Assembly (NCBI RefSeq): GCF_004962245.1
Contig: NZ_SUHQ01000002.1
Span: 62,001 to 126,000 of the forward strand
Source of the DNA: Mesorhizobium sp.
Lineage (GTDB): Bacteria > Pseudomonadota > Alphaproteobacteria > Rhizobiales > Rhizobiaceae
Direction: 5' to 3'
Length of the DNA stretch: 64,000 bases
Below are positions 54,168 to 63,319 of this stretch, in pieces. How positions within the stretch are numbered: position 1 is the stretch's first letter; each line of letters opens with the position of its first letter. The notes beneath the pieces were generated by a model. The model was given only the letters and a program-made list of their open reading frames with translations. It ran no database searches and was not told the DNA's origin. The position numbers and the translations under genes are program-made.

Positions 54168-56120
54168 GTGTCAGCATCGTTTCGGCCTGATATCGAAGGG
54201 CTGCGTGCGCTGGCGGTGTCGGGCGTCGTCGCGTTCCATTTCGGCCTGTCGGACCTGCCGGGCGGCTTCACCGGCGTAGACATCTTCTTCGTCATCTCCG
54301 GCTATCTGATCACCGGCCAGCTGCTGCGGGAGATCGCCGAGGAAGGCAGGCTGAACCTGTGGCGATTCTACGCAAGGCGCGCCAGGCGCCTGTTGCCGGC
54401 CTCGCTGTTCGTCATCTTCGCGACGCTCGTCGCCGGTTACTTCATCCTGTCGCCGGACGAACAGTCGCTCTATTCGAAAGGCGCCATGTACGCCTCGGCC
54501 TATGCGATCAATTTCTGGCTGATCCGCTGGTCGTTCGACTATTTCGCACCCGATGCGGCGAACAACCCCTTCATCCATTTCTGGTCGCTCTCGGTCGAGG
54601 AGCAGTTCTATCTCGTATGGCCGGCGCTGCTTCTGCTGGCGGCATGGCTGCGCCCGGGCAAGCGCACGGCAATCCTGGTGATCGGCCTCGCCGGCGTGGT
54701 GTCGTTCGTCGTCTGCGCCTGGCTCACCACCGTGTCGCAGCCCTGGGCCTTCTATTTCTCGCCGCTCAGGGCCTGGGAATTCGCCGCCGGCGGGCTGGCG
54801 ACGATGGCGCCGGCGAAATTCTGGCGGGAGCGCCCGCAACTTGGCGCAGCCCTGGCATGGCTTGGCCTGGCATTGATCGCCGGCGCCTATCTGACCTTCA
54901 ACGAACGGGACCCCTTCCCCGGCGTGATGGCGCTGGTGCCGGTGGCCGGCGCGGTGCTCCTGCTGCTCAGCGGTTCCGGCAATGCCCAAAGAGGTCCCAG
55001 CGCAATGCTGGCGCTGCCGCCCTTGCAATGGGTGGGGAAACTTTCCTACTCGCTCTACCTCTGGCACTGGCCGGTCATCGTCTATGCGACGATGATGGTT
55101 CCCGACCTCGCCTGGCCCGGGCGGCTCGCCTGCGGGGCATTGACGCTGGCGCTGTCCATCTTCACCTATAATCTCATCGAGAACCCTATCCGCCGCAACG
55201 TCTGGCTGATGGCGAACGCGGCGCGCGCGCTTATCCCCGCAGCGATGCTGACCGGTGCCGGCGTGATGGCGACCTACGCCAATGCGCACCTTGCCGTGCA
55301 CGATCTCGACCCCTCACAACGCATCATTGCCGAAACTGCCGCACAGCCCTCCACCGCGCGTGCCAAGGTCGGCTGCGTTCTCGACTACGAGACCGTCACG
55401 CCGAAGGCTTGCGTGTTCGGCGCCAAGAATGCCGAGCGCTCGATCGCGCTGTTCGGCGATTCGCATGCCGACCACTGGTCGACGCCGCTGATCGAGGCGG
55501 CGAAGAAGAACGACTACAAGGTCGTCACCTGGCTCAAATCCGCCTGCCGGGCCTCGCGGCTGACGGTCTGGAGCTCGAAGCTGAAGCGCGATTACACCGA
55601 ATGCGATCAATGGCGCGAGCAATCGATCAAGGAGATCATCGCCCTGCGCCCGAGTCTGGTGGTGATCTCGGAGATCTCGCTGACAAGCTCGCGCAAACTG
55701 TCGCCCGACGTGGAGGTATCCGATAGCCAGGACCAGGACTGGCAGGCCGGCCTGCGTGCAACGCTGGAGGCGTTCAGCCAGGCCGGGCTGAAGGTCGCCT
55801 TCATACGCGATGTGCCGTTCAACGGGATGTTTGCCGACACCTGCGTGGCCCGCGCGCTGTGGCGGGGACAGGCGCCGTCGGTATGTGACGCGCCGCGAAC
55901 CGACGCCGCCAACGACGCCGTGGCCGCGGTGGAGCGCGACATCGTGCGCACTGTCCCCAACGCGACCTATATCGACATGACCGACCGGTTCTGCGACGCC
56001 AGGACCTGCCATGTTTTCATCGATGGCAAGCTGGCCTACCGCGACCGCCACCACATGGCGACGCCCTTTGCGCAAACGCTGGAGCCGCCGGTCGAGCGCG
56101 CGCTGTTCTCGAACAAGTGA
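54168..56120 (+). CDS. OafA/YrhL-type O-acyltransferase with SGNH domain
   Basis: 650 aa. The N-terminal acyltransferase_3 domain (about 1-345) begins SFRPDIEGLRALAVSGVVAF and has about ten membrane helices and the catalytic-type RRARRLLPA segment; the C-terminal periplasmic SGNH hydrolase-like part (about 400-645) has the Ser block ALFGDSHADHW and a late DRHHMA (His) block. Such proteins O-acetylate envelope polysaccharides such as LPS or exopolysaccharide. GTG start at 54168; the frame opens shortly upstream and no ATG is better placed. Confidence 0.93.
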   Translation: MSASFRPDIEGLRALAVSGVVAFHFGLSDLPGGFTGVDIFFVISGYLITGQLLREIAEEGRLNLWRFYARRARRLLPASLFVIFATLVAGYFILSPDEQSLYSKGAMYASAYAINFWLIRWSFDYFAPDAANNPFIHFWSLSVEEQFYLVWPALLLLAAWLRPGKRTAILVIGLAGVVSFVVCAWLTTVSQPWAFYFSPLRAWEFAAGGLATMAPAKFWRERPQLGAALAWLGLALIAGAYLTFNERDPFPGVMALVPVAGAVLLLLSGSGNAQRGPSAMLALPPLQWVGKLSYSLYLWHWPVIVYATMMVPDLAWPGRLACGALTLALSIFTYNLIENPIRRNVWLMANAARALIPAAMLTGAGVMATYANAHLAVHDLDPSQRIIAETAAQPSTARAKVGCVLDYETVTPKACVFGAKNAERSIALFGDSHADHWSTPLIEAAKKNDYKVVTWLKSACRASRLTVWSSKLKRDYTECDQWREQSIKEIIALRPSLVVISEISLTSSRKLSPDVEVSDSQDQDWQAGLRATLEAFSQAGLKVAFIRDVPFNGMFADTCVARALWRGQAPSVCDAPRTDAANDAVAAVERDIVRTVPNATYIDMTDRFCDARTCHVFIDGKLAYRDRHHMATPFAQTLEPPVERALFSNK

Positions 56121-56149
56121 CCACAGCTGCCAAGTGAGGCGGCCGCCGC

Positions 56150-56247
56150 CTACGGCAGGTCTTCGTCGTCCAGCGCCTCGAGCAGCCCGATCGGCGCCCT
56201 TGCCGTCGGCAGCTGACGGCTTTGTTGATGATCTCACGCAGACTGGT
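56150..56247 (-). pseudogene. Remnant of a relative of the small acidic protein gene at 34314
   Basis: On the minus strand the final codons read GRQLPTARAPIGLLEALDDE after restoring one base, matching GRPLPSARVATLIGLLEPPDDE of the gene at 34314-34532; upstream SLREI matches its ELREAF. A one-base loss and a deletion break the frame. The alignment was made by eye over about 70-95 bp. Confidence 0.6.
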
Positions 56248-56329
56248 GTAGTGGCTTTGAAACCGAAATTCGCGCTCTTCCAAGTGATTTGCGAATTTGC
56301 CACGCCATTGGCGCCAGCCGGGGATTCGC

Positions 56330-56926
56330 ATGAAACCAGTCGTTCTGACGTCTCTGCTTCTGACCTGTTTCCTGGCGTCGCCGGTGCAGGCAGGATGGAA
56401 GCCGATCGAAAAGGTCGAGACCTACGCCGTTTCAGGTCAGACTGGCCTCGAACTCTATACCTCGATCGGCGAGCGCGGGCCGATGGTCGGCAAGAGCAAG
56501 CACCGCGTCATTGCGCACACCAATTTCAAGCTGACCTGGGTCAGGGACTACCAGCCGCGAGGCGATGCCTGCGTGCTGGCCTCGGCGCGGCCAAAGCTCA
56601 TCATCACCTACACCTTGCCGAAGCCGAACGGGCGACTGCCGGCCGCCGTTCAAAAGAGCTGGGAGGCTTTTTCCGCCGGCCTCGCCGCTCATGAAAAGGT
56701 GCATGGCGACACCATCGTCGACATGGTGCGCAAGATCGAATCCGTGAGCGTCGGCCTGACCGTCGCCGGCGACCCCGGCTGCAGCAAGATCAGGACCGAA
56801 CTGACCAGGCGGCTTGCCGAAATCTCCCAGGCGCAGCGGCAGGCAAGCCGCGAATTCGACCAGGTCGAATTCGGCCAGGGCGGCAACATGCAGCTGCTCA
56901 TCGTCAATTTGCTGATGGGACGGTAG
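56330..56926 (+). CDS. DUF922 putative metalloprotease, secreted
   Basis: 198 aa with a signal peptide (MKPVVLTSLLLTCFLASPVQ, cut near AGW) and a DUF922 domain bearing HEKVHG at about 121-126, an HExxH-type zinc motif, with WEAFSAGLAAHEK around it. DUF922 proteins are predicted Zn-dependent periplasmic proteases of unknown target. ATG 56330 chosen as the first codon of the signal peptide. No operon partner. Confidence 0.88.
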   Translation: MKPVVLTSLLLTCFLASPVQAGWKPIEKVETYAVSGQTGLELYTSIGERGPMVGKSKHRVIAHTNFKLTWVRDYQPRGDACVLASARPKLIITYTLPKPNGRLPAAVQKSWEAFSAGLAAHEKVHGDTIVDMVRKIESVSVGLTVAGDPGCSKIRTELTRRLAEISQAQRQASREFDQVEFGQGGNMQLLIVNLLMGR

Positions 56927-56975
56927 GTAGGATGTGTGGTTCCATCGGGAAAGCGAAGCGGTGGAGCCGGACCTC

Positions 56976-57158
56976 ATGGCAAGGTTGGCGGGACAGCGCC
57001 CCCCTCTGTCCTGCCGGACATCTCCCCACTTGCGGGGAGATCGGCCGCCACGCCGCTTTCGCTAATCTCCACCGTCTCAGGGAGTGAGCCGGGCGTTGAA
57101 GCTGCCAATCTCCCTCCTTGTGGGGGAGATGTCCGGCAGGACAGAGGGGGGCGCCGTA
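56976..57158. repeat. Dispersed intergenic repeat, copies 4a/4b
   Basis: Two units in opposite orientation: GGCAAGGTTGGCGGGACAGC with CTGTCCTGCCGGACATCTCC, and an inverted CTCCTTGTGGGGGAG followed by ATGTCCGGCAGGACAG. Closely matches 27759-27930 in organisation. Between the convergent DUF922 and EpmA genes. Confidence 0.7.
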
Positions 57159-57165
57159 GAGCTCC

Positions 57166-58212
57166 TTACAACTCCGCCACCGGCGTCCACATCACGTCCT
57201 CCACCCTGCCCGCCCCCGTTGCCAGCATCACCAGCCGGTCGAAGCCGAGCGCGGCGCCGCTGGCCTGCGGCATGATGGCGAGTGCGGCGAGGAAATCCTC
57301 GTCGATCGGATAGCGTTCGCCATAGACGCGCTCCTTCTCGTCCATCTCAAGAATGAAACGCCGGCGCTGCTCGGCGGCATCGGTCAACTCGCCGAAGGCA
57401 TTGGCCAGCTCGACGCCGCAGCAATAGAGCTCGAAGCGCTCGGCAACCCTGGCATCATCAGCGCTCGGCCGGGCGAGTGCCGCCTCCGAAATCGGATAGC
57501 CATAAAGAATGGTAGCACGCCCCTGCCCCAGCGCCGGCTCGATCTTTTCCACCATCACCCGGCTGAACAGATCCGCCCAATTGTCGTCGGGCGCCGTGCG
57601 CAAGCCCGCCTCGACCAGCGCCGCATGCAGCGCCTCGCCATCGGTGCTGCCGTCGGCGTCGACGGTCGCCAGGACATCGATGCCGGCATGGCGCTCAAAA
57701 GACTCGGCGACGCTCAACCGTTCCGGCTCGGCGAACGGATCGGCCTCGCGGCCGCGAAAGGAGAAGCGCTTCGCGCCGGCGCGCTCGGCAGCCAGCGCAA
57801 CAAGCCCGGCGCAATCCGCCATCAGGCTCTCATAGGTCTCATCGGCCCGGTACCATTCCAGCATGGTGAAGGCCGGATGGTGCAAGGGACCGCGCTCACG
57901 ATTGCGGTAGACGGCACTCAGGCTGAACAGCCGCTTCTCGCCGGCGGCCAGCAGCTTCTTGCAGGCGAATTCCGGCGAGGTGTGGAGGTAAAGCGGCTGG
58001 CGCGCGCCATCCGGCCCGATCGCCTCGGTGGCAAAGGCCGACAGATGCGCCTCATTGCCGGGCGAGATTTGCAGAGCCGCCGCCTCGACCTCGACGAAAT
58101 CGCGCTGCGCAAACCAGTCGCGAAAGGCAGCAGCGATCCGGTTGCGCAGGATCAGCCGCGGCCGGCGGTCGGCATGGACATCAGGCGTCCACCAGGGCGA
58201 GACGCCGGTCAT
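57166..58212 (-). CDS. epmA: EF-P lysine lysyltransferase EpmA (GenX/PoxA)
   Basis: 348-aa class II lysyl-tRNA-synthetase paralogue without the anticodon-binding domain: [20 protein letters not shown] start, motif 2 [21 protein letters not shown] with catalytic Arg, and motif 3 [16 protein letters not shown]. It attaches (R)-beta-lysine to the conserved Lys of EF-P. Divergent with a 132-bp gap from the efp gene, fitting its substrate. EpmB (the lysine aminomutase) is not in this window. Confidence 0.95.
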   Translation of the reverse strand: MTGVSPWWTPDVHADRRPRLILRNRIAAAFRDWFAQRDFVEVEAAALQISPGNEAHLSAFATEAIGPDGARQPLYLHTSPEFACKKLLAAGEKRLFSLSAVYRNRERGPLHHPAFTMLEWYRADETYESLMADCAGLVALAAERAGAKRFSFRGREADPFAEPERLSVAESFERHAGIDVLATVDADGSTDGEALHAALVEAGLRTAPDDNWADLFSRVMVEKIEPALGQGRATILYGYPISEAALARPSADDARVAERFELYCCGVELANAFGELTDAAEQRRRFILEMDEKERVYGERYPIDEDFLAALAIMPQASGAALGFDRLVMLATGAGRVEDVMWTPVAEL

Positions 58213-58344
58213 GCGAACCGGAATTGCACAGAAGGCTGGCGGTTCAAGCCAAGATGCGCTAGGGCGACGGCTCGCGCGGCCGATTTGCGCCGATCAACCA
58301 TTTCAGGCCGACAAGGCCAACGAACCAATGCAGGATTGAAAATC

Positions 58345-58914
58345 GTGGTGAAGGTCATCGCCAGTTCCCTACGCAAAGGCAACGTCGTCGATAAGGACGG
58401 CAAGCTTTATGTGATCCTCTTTGCCGAAAACATCCACCCTGGCAAGGGCACGCCGGTGACCCAGCTCGACATGCGCCGCATCTCCGACGGGGTGAAGGTC
58501 TCCGAGCGCTACCGCACCACCGAGCAGGTCGAGCGCGCCTATGTCGAGGAGCGCGAGCACACCTTCCTCTACAGCGACGCCGAAGGCTTCCATTTCATGA
58601 ATCCGGAAACCTACGACCAGGTCGCGGTGCCGGAAAGCGTGGTCGGCGAGATGGCGCCTTATCTCCTGGAAGGCATGGCGGTGCAGATCTCGCAGCACAA
58701 CGGTATCGCGATATCGCTGGTGCTGCCGCAGCGCGCCACTTTCGAAGTGGTCGAGACCGAGCCGGTGACCAAGGGCCAGACGGCATCCTCGTCCTACAAG
58801 CCGGCCACACTCTCCAACGGCGTGCGCACCGCAGTGCCACCACACATCTCAGCCGGCACCCGCGTGGTGGTGATGACTGCGGATGGCGCCTATGTGGAGC
58901 GCGCAAAGGACTGA
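58345..58914 (+). CDS. efp: Translation elongation factor P
   Basis: 189-aa factor that rescues ribosomes stalled at proline stretches. [13 protein letters not shown] start, the modification loop HPGKGTP with the target Lys at residue 34, then [20 protein letters not shown] and the C-terminal [18 protein letters not shown]. Start is ambiguous: TTG 58336, GTG 58345 or GTG 58348; AGGA at 58332 favours GTG 58345 and gives a usual length. The long open frame that continues upstream overlaps epmA and is not coding. Confidence 0.95.
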   Translation: MVKVIASSLRKGNVVDKDGKLYVILFAENIHPGKGTPVTQLDMRRISDGVKVSERYRTTEQVERAYVEEREHTFLYSDAEGFHFMNPETYDQVAVPESVVGEMAPYLLEGMAVQISQHNGIAISLVLPQRATFEVVETEPVTKGQTASSSYKPATLSNGVRTAVPPHISAGTRVVVMTADGAYVERAKD

Positions 58915-58930
58915 GCGGCAACGGGATCGC

Positions 58931-60679
58931 TCACCGCGCTGCGGCCGCCTCCCGAACCAGGCAATGCGCGTCCAGCATGACGGTGTCGCGGTAGACGCCC
59001 ATGGTGCAGTCTGGGGCCAGGCGGGCGACCAGCGTCGGCCCGTTTTGGCCGGCCCGCGCCTCCATCTCCACCAGATCGGCACCGAAAAAGCCGCGAAAGG
59101 TCGCAGGGATCCGCGCCTGGGCAAGCGTGTCCCTGGTGACGACGAGGGCGTCGACGGGAAGCTCCCGCATCCGGTCGGCAAGGACAGATGCGTCGGTCGT
59201 CAGCACCAGATCGCGAACGACCTCCATGCGCCGGTGCACCTTCTGGTAGTAGCCCTTCTCATAGGCGATGGAGAGTTCGCGGCTGAACAATGTCGAACGC
59301 CCCGTCAGAACCGGTGAAAAATTGAGGTCTTCGACGAAACCGCCGACCACGGCGTCTTTCGGCAGCGACCGGATCGCCGCGATCAGTTCGCGGTCGCCCG
59401 GCAGGGCGTTGCCTGTCTTGACGATGCTGACCGCGAGCACGCCGGCCAGCGCCGCAATGCCGGTGCCGATGAGCAGGGTTCTGCCGCTGTAGCGTTCGAT
59501 CAGCATTTGCGGCGAAAGCCGCGACCGGATCCAGTCGGACAGAACCGGCAAGGTGGCCAGATAGGGCAGCAGCAGCAAGCCCGAAGCATAGCGGCTGGGC
59601 AGATGCAGCTTGAACAGCACCGCCGCCGACAGCGCCGCGCAGATCAGCGAACTGACCAGCAGATTGAACGGCAGCGGCGAACGGGCGCCAGAGTTCGGTC
59701 CGGCGCGGAACATGCGCATGAGCAGGACAACGGGCCCAAGCCCGCTGGCAAGGACCAGCAGATAGAGCCGCGGATCGAGCAAGCCCTTGCATCCGCCGGC
59801 GAAAATGCCGAGCCGCGTCTGGCACAGGAAATCGGCCGAGCCGTCGGCTCCGAGGACCTTGCCGCGCCCATACAAGAAGGTCGGGATCGTTCTGGCTTCG
59901 GCAAACGTGAAGACGGGGCCGAACTGGCTCTCCCTGAGCAGGAAGGGCGCGATGCCGGCGACCGTCGCCACCGCGGCAAGCACGACCAGCGCCAGCCGCC
60001 GGCGGCTGAGATCGATCCACGGGCGCTGCCAGGGTGTCAGCGCGGACAGTCCGATCACCCCGGCCATGACCAGCGCGACCTGCGGATAGACGCCGGCCAT
60101 CAACAGCTGCGCCAATGCGACCTGCAGGACCCTGACGCGCGCCAGGCCGTCGAGGCCTACCAGAAGCAGCAGCGGCCAGAATGCGCGCGGCGTGCCGCTG
60201 ACCACGATGTCGTCGCGCACCATGACGTTGAGGATGAAGACCGTCGCGACGAACGCGGCGAGCGGGTCGACACGCATCGCCCTCAGCAGCCGGTAGCTGA
60301 AGAAGGCGATCGGCACAAACAGCAGCGCCGGCAGGATCTTGACGAAGACGAGCGGCTTGATGCCGACCAGCCAGGCGGCCCGGTAGACGGCGCGGTAGAG
60401 CCAGGGGCTGACCGAATACCAATAGTCGGCGACGAGATCGCCTTTGAGCAGGTCCGGATCGTCCCAGCGTCCCATCCAGGACAGGAACATCCGCGCGTCG
60501 TCCTGAATGGTTCCCTCGACGCGGAACACCGCCACCAGGAACGCCAGGCTGGCGATCAGCCCGAAGCCCAGCGACATCGGCAGCCAGACATGGTCCTCGT
60601 CGTCGCGGCGTTCCAGCCGCTGCCTGAGGAACGCCACAAAGGCGGACAGTGGAGGCTGACCGGCCGTCGGCGCGTTCAA
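58931..60679 (-). CDS. Multi-spanning membrane protein, 582 aa
   Basis: About ten to twelve hydrophobic segments over residues 35-440 (LGFGLIASLAFLVAVFRVEG, LPALLFVPIAFFSYRLLRAM, LVVLAAVATVAGIAPFLLRE), followed by a C-terminal extracytoplasmic part (about 440-582; RELIAAIRSLPKDAVVGGFV). This layout resembles GT-C-type glycosyltransferases or oligosaccharide-processing membrane proteins, but I see no diagnostic motif. Starts at TTG 60679, overlapping the previous gene stop by four bases with AGGAGC seven bases upstream. Last gene of a leftward glycan cluster. Confidence 0.75.
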   Translation of the reverse strand: MNAPTAGQPPLSAFVAFLRQRLERRDDEDHVWLPMSLGFGLIASLAFLVAVFRVEGTIQDDARMFLSWMGRWDDPDLLKGDLVADYWYSVSPWLYRAVYRAAWLVGIKPLVFVKILPALLFVPIAFFSYRLLRAMRVDPLAAFVATVFILNVMVRDDIVVSGTPRAFWPLLLLVGLDGLARVRVLQVALAQLLMAGVYPQVALVMAGVIGLSALTPWQRPWIDLSRRRLALVVLAAVATVAGIAPFLLRESQFGPVFTFAEARTIPTFLYGRGKVLGADGSADFLCQTRLGIFAGGCKGLLDPRLYLLVLASGLGPVVLLMRMFRAGPNSGARSPLPFNLLVSSLICAALSAAVLFKLHLPSRYASGLLLLPYLATLPVLSDWIRSRLSPQMLIERYSGRTLLIGTGIAALAGVLAVSIVKTGNALPGDRELIAAIRSLPKDAVVGGFVEDLNFSPVLTGRSTLFSRELSIAYEKGYYQKVHRRMEVVRDLVLTTDASVLADRMRELPVDALVVTRDTLAQARIPATFRGFFGADLVEMEARAGQNGPTLVARLAPDCTMGVYRDTVMLDAHCLVREAAAAR

Positions 60680-61653
60680 TTCTTGCGCTCCTGCGACCGC
60701 CGCAAGCCGCCGCCGGCCGGATCGGGCCGCCGCACCAGCCCGAGGAAATCGGCGACGAACGGTGCCCCGGCGATGGCCGGGAGCACGTAGCGCAGCGTCG
60801 CCAGAATGCCGAGCACAGCGGCGGCGCCCGCCGACAGATACGGCGCGTAGAAATAGACGATCGCCGCGTCCCTGGTGCCGATGCCGGCAAAGGTGAACGG
60901 CAACAGGCCGACCAGGATCGACAGCGTGGCGAAGGCGGCGTTTTCGAGCACCGGCACATGGCCGTTCAGCGCCTGCGAGAACAGCCAGAACTGCAGGAGA
61001 TGCGCGCCCCAGATCAGCACCGAGAGCAGGATCACGCCAAGCGCGCGCACCGGCGTCGCCCAGAACCATTCCGACATCTCCTGCCAGCTGCCGGCGAACG
61101 CCGAAAGCGCCCCGGCAAGGCGGCCGGGCAGCAGCCTGCCGAAATTCGACAGGAAAAACGGCAGGATGCGCAGCGGCAGGATCAGAAGGACAAGCAGCGC
61201 GCACAGCCCGGCCACCGGCACCAGGAACCAAAGCATCGCCGGGCGGCCGATGCCGACGACGACCAGCCCGAACACGCCCCAGGCGAGCAGCGACATCATG
61301 TCGAGCGATTTTTCCAGCACCACGATCGCAAAGGCGATGCTGGGGCTTGTGCCATGGCGGCGCGACAGGACATGGGCCTTGGCCAGGTCGCCAAGCTTGG
61401 ACGGCAGGAACATGTTGAGCGTGCTCGCCGCCAGGATCAGCCGGTTGGCCTCGACAAAGCCGATGCGGCCGATGACGACCAGCGTGAAGCGCCAGGCGGT
61501 CAGCAGCGTCAGCGGTATGAAGAACAGGATGCCGGCGGCAAGCCACCATGGATCGGCCGCGCGCGCTGCCCGCCACAGTCCGTTGACGTCGATGAAGGCA
61601 TAGAGCAGGGCAAGCAGCGCCGCGCTGACGAGGAGGCCGGCGATCTTACGCAT
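60676..61653 (-). CDS. LPG-synthase-like flippase-domain membrane protein (UPF0104)
   Basis: 325 aa with about eight hydrophobic segments and the family block LILAASTLNMFLPSKLGDLA near residue 80, as in the lysylphosphatidylglycerol synthetase transmembrane region / UPF0104 proteins, some of which act as lipid flippases. No transferase domain is attached. GTG 61659 and ATG 61653 are possible starts; AAGG ahead of ATG 61653 decides. Overlaps the upstream gene stop. Confidence 0.85.
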   Translation of the reverse strand: MRKIAGLLVSAALLALLYAFIDVNGLWRAARAADPWWLAAGILFFIPLTLLTAWRFTLVVIGRIGFVEANRLILAASTLNMFLPSKLGDLAKAHVLSRRHGTSPSIAFAIVVLEKSLDMMSLLAWGVFGLVVVGIGRPAMLWFLVPVAGLCALLVLLILPLRILPFFLSNFGRLLPGRLAGALSAFAGSWQEMSEWFWATPVRALGVILLSVLIWGAHLLQFWLFSQALNGHVPVLENAAFATLSILVGLLPFTFAGIGTRDAAIVYFYAPYLSAGAAAVLGILATLRYVLPAIAGAPFVADFLGLVRRPDPAGGGLRRSQERKN

Positions 61654-63319
61654 CGCCACCGCCTTGCGGATGGCTACCTTGCAGATGCCGTTCGAAGCTC
61701 AGCCGGTCGCCGGCCGCCAGGCCTTTCAGCCGCGGCGCAAGGTCGATGAACGGGACCAGCTGGCTTTCCTGATAGACGCGCGCCATGATCGTTGTGGTCG
61801 AGCTTTGATGGCCTGAGATGCCGATCCTGCCGACATCCTGCCAGCCTTGCGCGGCCGAGATCTCGTCGCGCACCAGCCACCCCTGCGGTGTCTTTTCGAA
61901 ATGCCGGCGGAAGCTGAACGGGGCGGCGGATTTGCCGGTGACGAGCACTTTCTGCAACAGACGCCGCACGAGGTCGGGAAAGAAGCGGCCGAAGCCGAGC
62001 ATGACGACGCGCAGCACGATGTTCTTGGCCGGCGTCAGCCGCGTGCTCTTGGCCCAGGCCATCTCACCCGAGACATCGATATGCGTGTCCGACACGGACA
62101 TCGTGGCGCCGCCGAGATGGGTGACGGCGACCTTGCCGCGGCCGCTCAGCGCAAGCGTGATCCCGGTGTCGCTGGCAACCAGCCGGCCGTCGGCGAAATA
62201 TTTGTAGACGCCGCCGCGCGACAGCGCCGCGACCAGCATGGTCGACAGGGTCCTGTCGACCAACAGCCCGCAGCCGGCGAACCAGGCGCGGCCCGTCCGT
62301 TGCAGCGGGTCGAGCGGCCTGTCGCGGCGAAATTCCCGCAAGGTGAACAGCCAGCCCCACAAATGATGGCCGATGATGCGGTCGTCCGAATAGCAGGGCG
62401 GTCTGAGCTCGACGAGCGGCAGCAAGGCCAGATTGTTGATCCGCAGCGCCTCCGCATGCCAAGCGCCGGCGATCTCGAAGCCGAACGGAAAGAAGTTGAG
62501 CGTCGACCGGCTCGAATATTCGCCGCCGACGGTCCCGTCGGGATGGACGAAATTGGCCAGGAAATCGATCGCCGCGGTCAGCGGTCCTCTCAAGTCGAGA
62601 TCCGGCCGGCGGCGGTCGAGGTCGGCGAGAAGACCGATGGTCAGCGAGAGATAGCCGAGATCGGCGCCGCCATATTCGTCGAACCAGCCTTCCGCATGCT
62701 GCCAGGAAAGCAACCGCCGCAGGCGCGTCGCCATCGCCGCCTCGAAGCCAGCGCCGGGATAGCGGCGGCCGGCGCGCTCGAGGCAGGAGACGATCAGCGC
62801 CTCATGGTTGGAGAGCCGCCCGCTTTCGGTGTGCGAGGCCAGCCAATGCGCCCTGCGCTGCACGAAGGCATCGATTTCCGGATCGGCGGGAAGCGCGATG
62901 ACATCGAGCGTCTCGAGAATGGCAAACAGCGAGAAGGCGGCGGCGCCGGCGGCCCGTTCGAACGGATAGTAGTCGTCGCACGAACCATCGGCATGGGCCG
63001 AGCGGGCGGCAAACCTGATGGCGGCCAGGATGTATTCGCGGATCTGGGGATCGCGGTGGTAGACATTGCCCGGCAGGTCGTCCATCGACCAGACAAGCGC
63101 CAGCGGCAGCACGAATTCCTGCGACATGCCGCAGGGAAAATCCATCATCCGGTAGTGCCAGTAGGCGCGGTCGAAGCAGCCATAGGTGGCACTGACCGGC
63201 GTGCGGTCGAGCAAGGTGAGCAGCTTGGGGATTTCGGCCAGGACAAGGCTGGCAATGCCGCGCCGGACATCTTCAAACTGCACGGTCTTGCCCTTGTTCT
63301 TACTGGCTGTCGCCGCCAT
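61646..63319 (-). CDS. Large orphan protein, heparinase-like, envelope glycan cluster
   Basis: 557 aa, cytosolic or peripheral by inspection. The first half has toroid-like helical repeats (YYPFERAAGAAAFSLFAILE, SCLERAGRRYPGAGFEAAMA, DEYGGADLGYLSLTIGLL); the second half is beta-rich (GGVYKYFADGRLVASDTGIT, HLGGATMSVSDTHIDVSGEM), the layout of heparinase II/III-type proteins. I do not see catalytic residues that settle this. ATG 63319 is chosen over 63349; the start overlaps the glycosyltransferase stop by about 20 bp, so the genes are coupled. Confidence 0.7.
   Translation of the reverse strand: MAATASKNKGKTVQFEDVRRGIASLVLAEIPKLLTLLDRTPVSATYGCFDRAYWHYRMMDFPCGMSQEFVLPLALVWSMDDLPGNVYHRDPQIREYILAAIRFAARSAHADGSCDDYYPFERAAGAAAFSLFAILETLDVIALPADPEIDAFVQRRAHWLASHTESGRLSNHEALIVSCLERAGRRYPGAGFEAAMATRLRRLLSWQHAEGWFDEYGGADLGYLSLTIGLLADLDRRRPDLDLRGPLTAAIDFLANFVHPDGTVGGEYSSRSTLNFFPFGFEIAGAWHAEALRINNLALLPLVELRPPCYSDDRIIGHHLWGWLFTLREFRRDRPLDPLQRTGRAWFAGCGLLVDRTLSTMLVAALSRGGVYKYFADGRLVASDTGITLALSGRGKVAVTHLGGATMSVSDTHIDVSGEMAWAKSTRLTPAKNIVLRVVMLGFGRFFPDLVRRLLQKVLVTGKSAAPFSFRRHFEKTPQGWLVRDEISAAQGWQDVGRIGISGHQSSTTTIMARVYQESQLVPFIDLAPRLKGLAAGDRLSFERHLQGSHPQGGGDA

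Noticed and set aside
57625..58344. Upstream extension of EF-P to 429 aa
   Set aside because: Lies antisense to epmA; EF-P length and start motif fit a start near 58345.
59507..60790. Open frame of 427 codons on the plus strand
   Set aside because: Antisense to the 582-aa membrane protein; composition is Arg/Gln/Pro-rich as expected for a shadow frame.
60680..61576. Upstream extension of the 582-aa membrane protein to a single 881-aa protein
   Set aside because: The extra part overlaps the flippase-like gene in another frame and lacks membrane character; a TTG with a ribosome site at 60679 explains the start.
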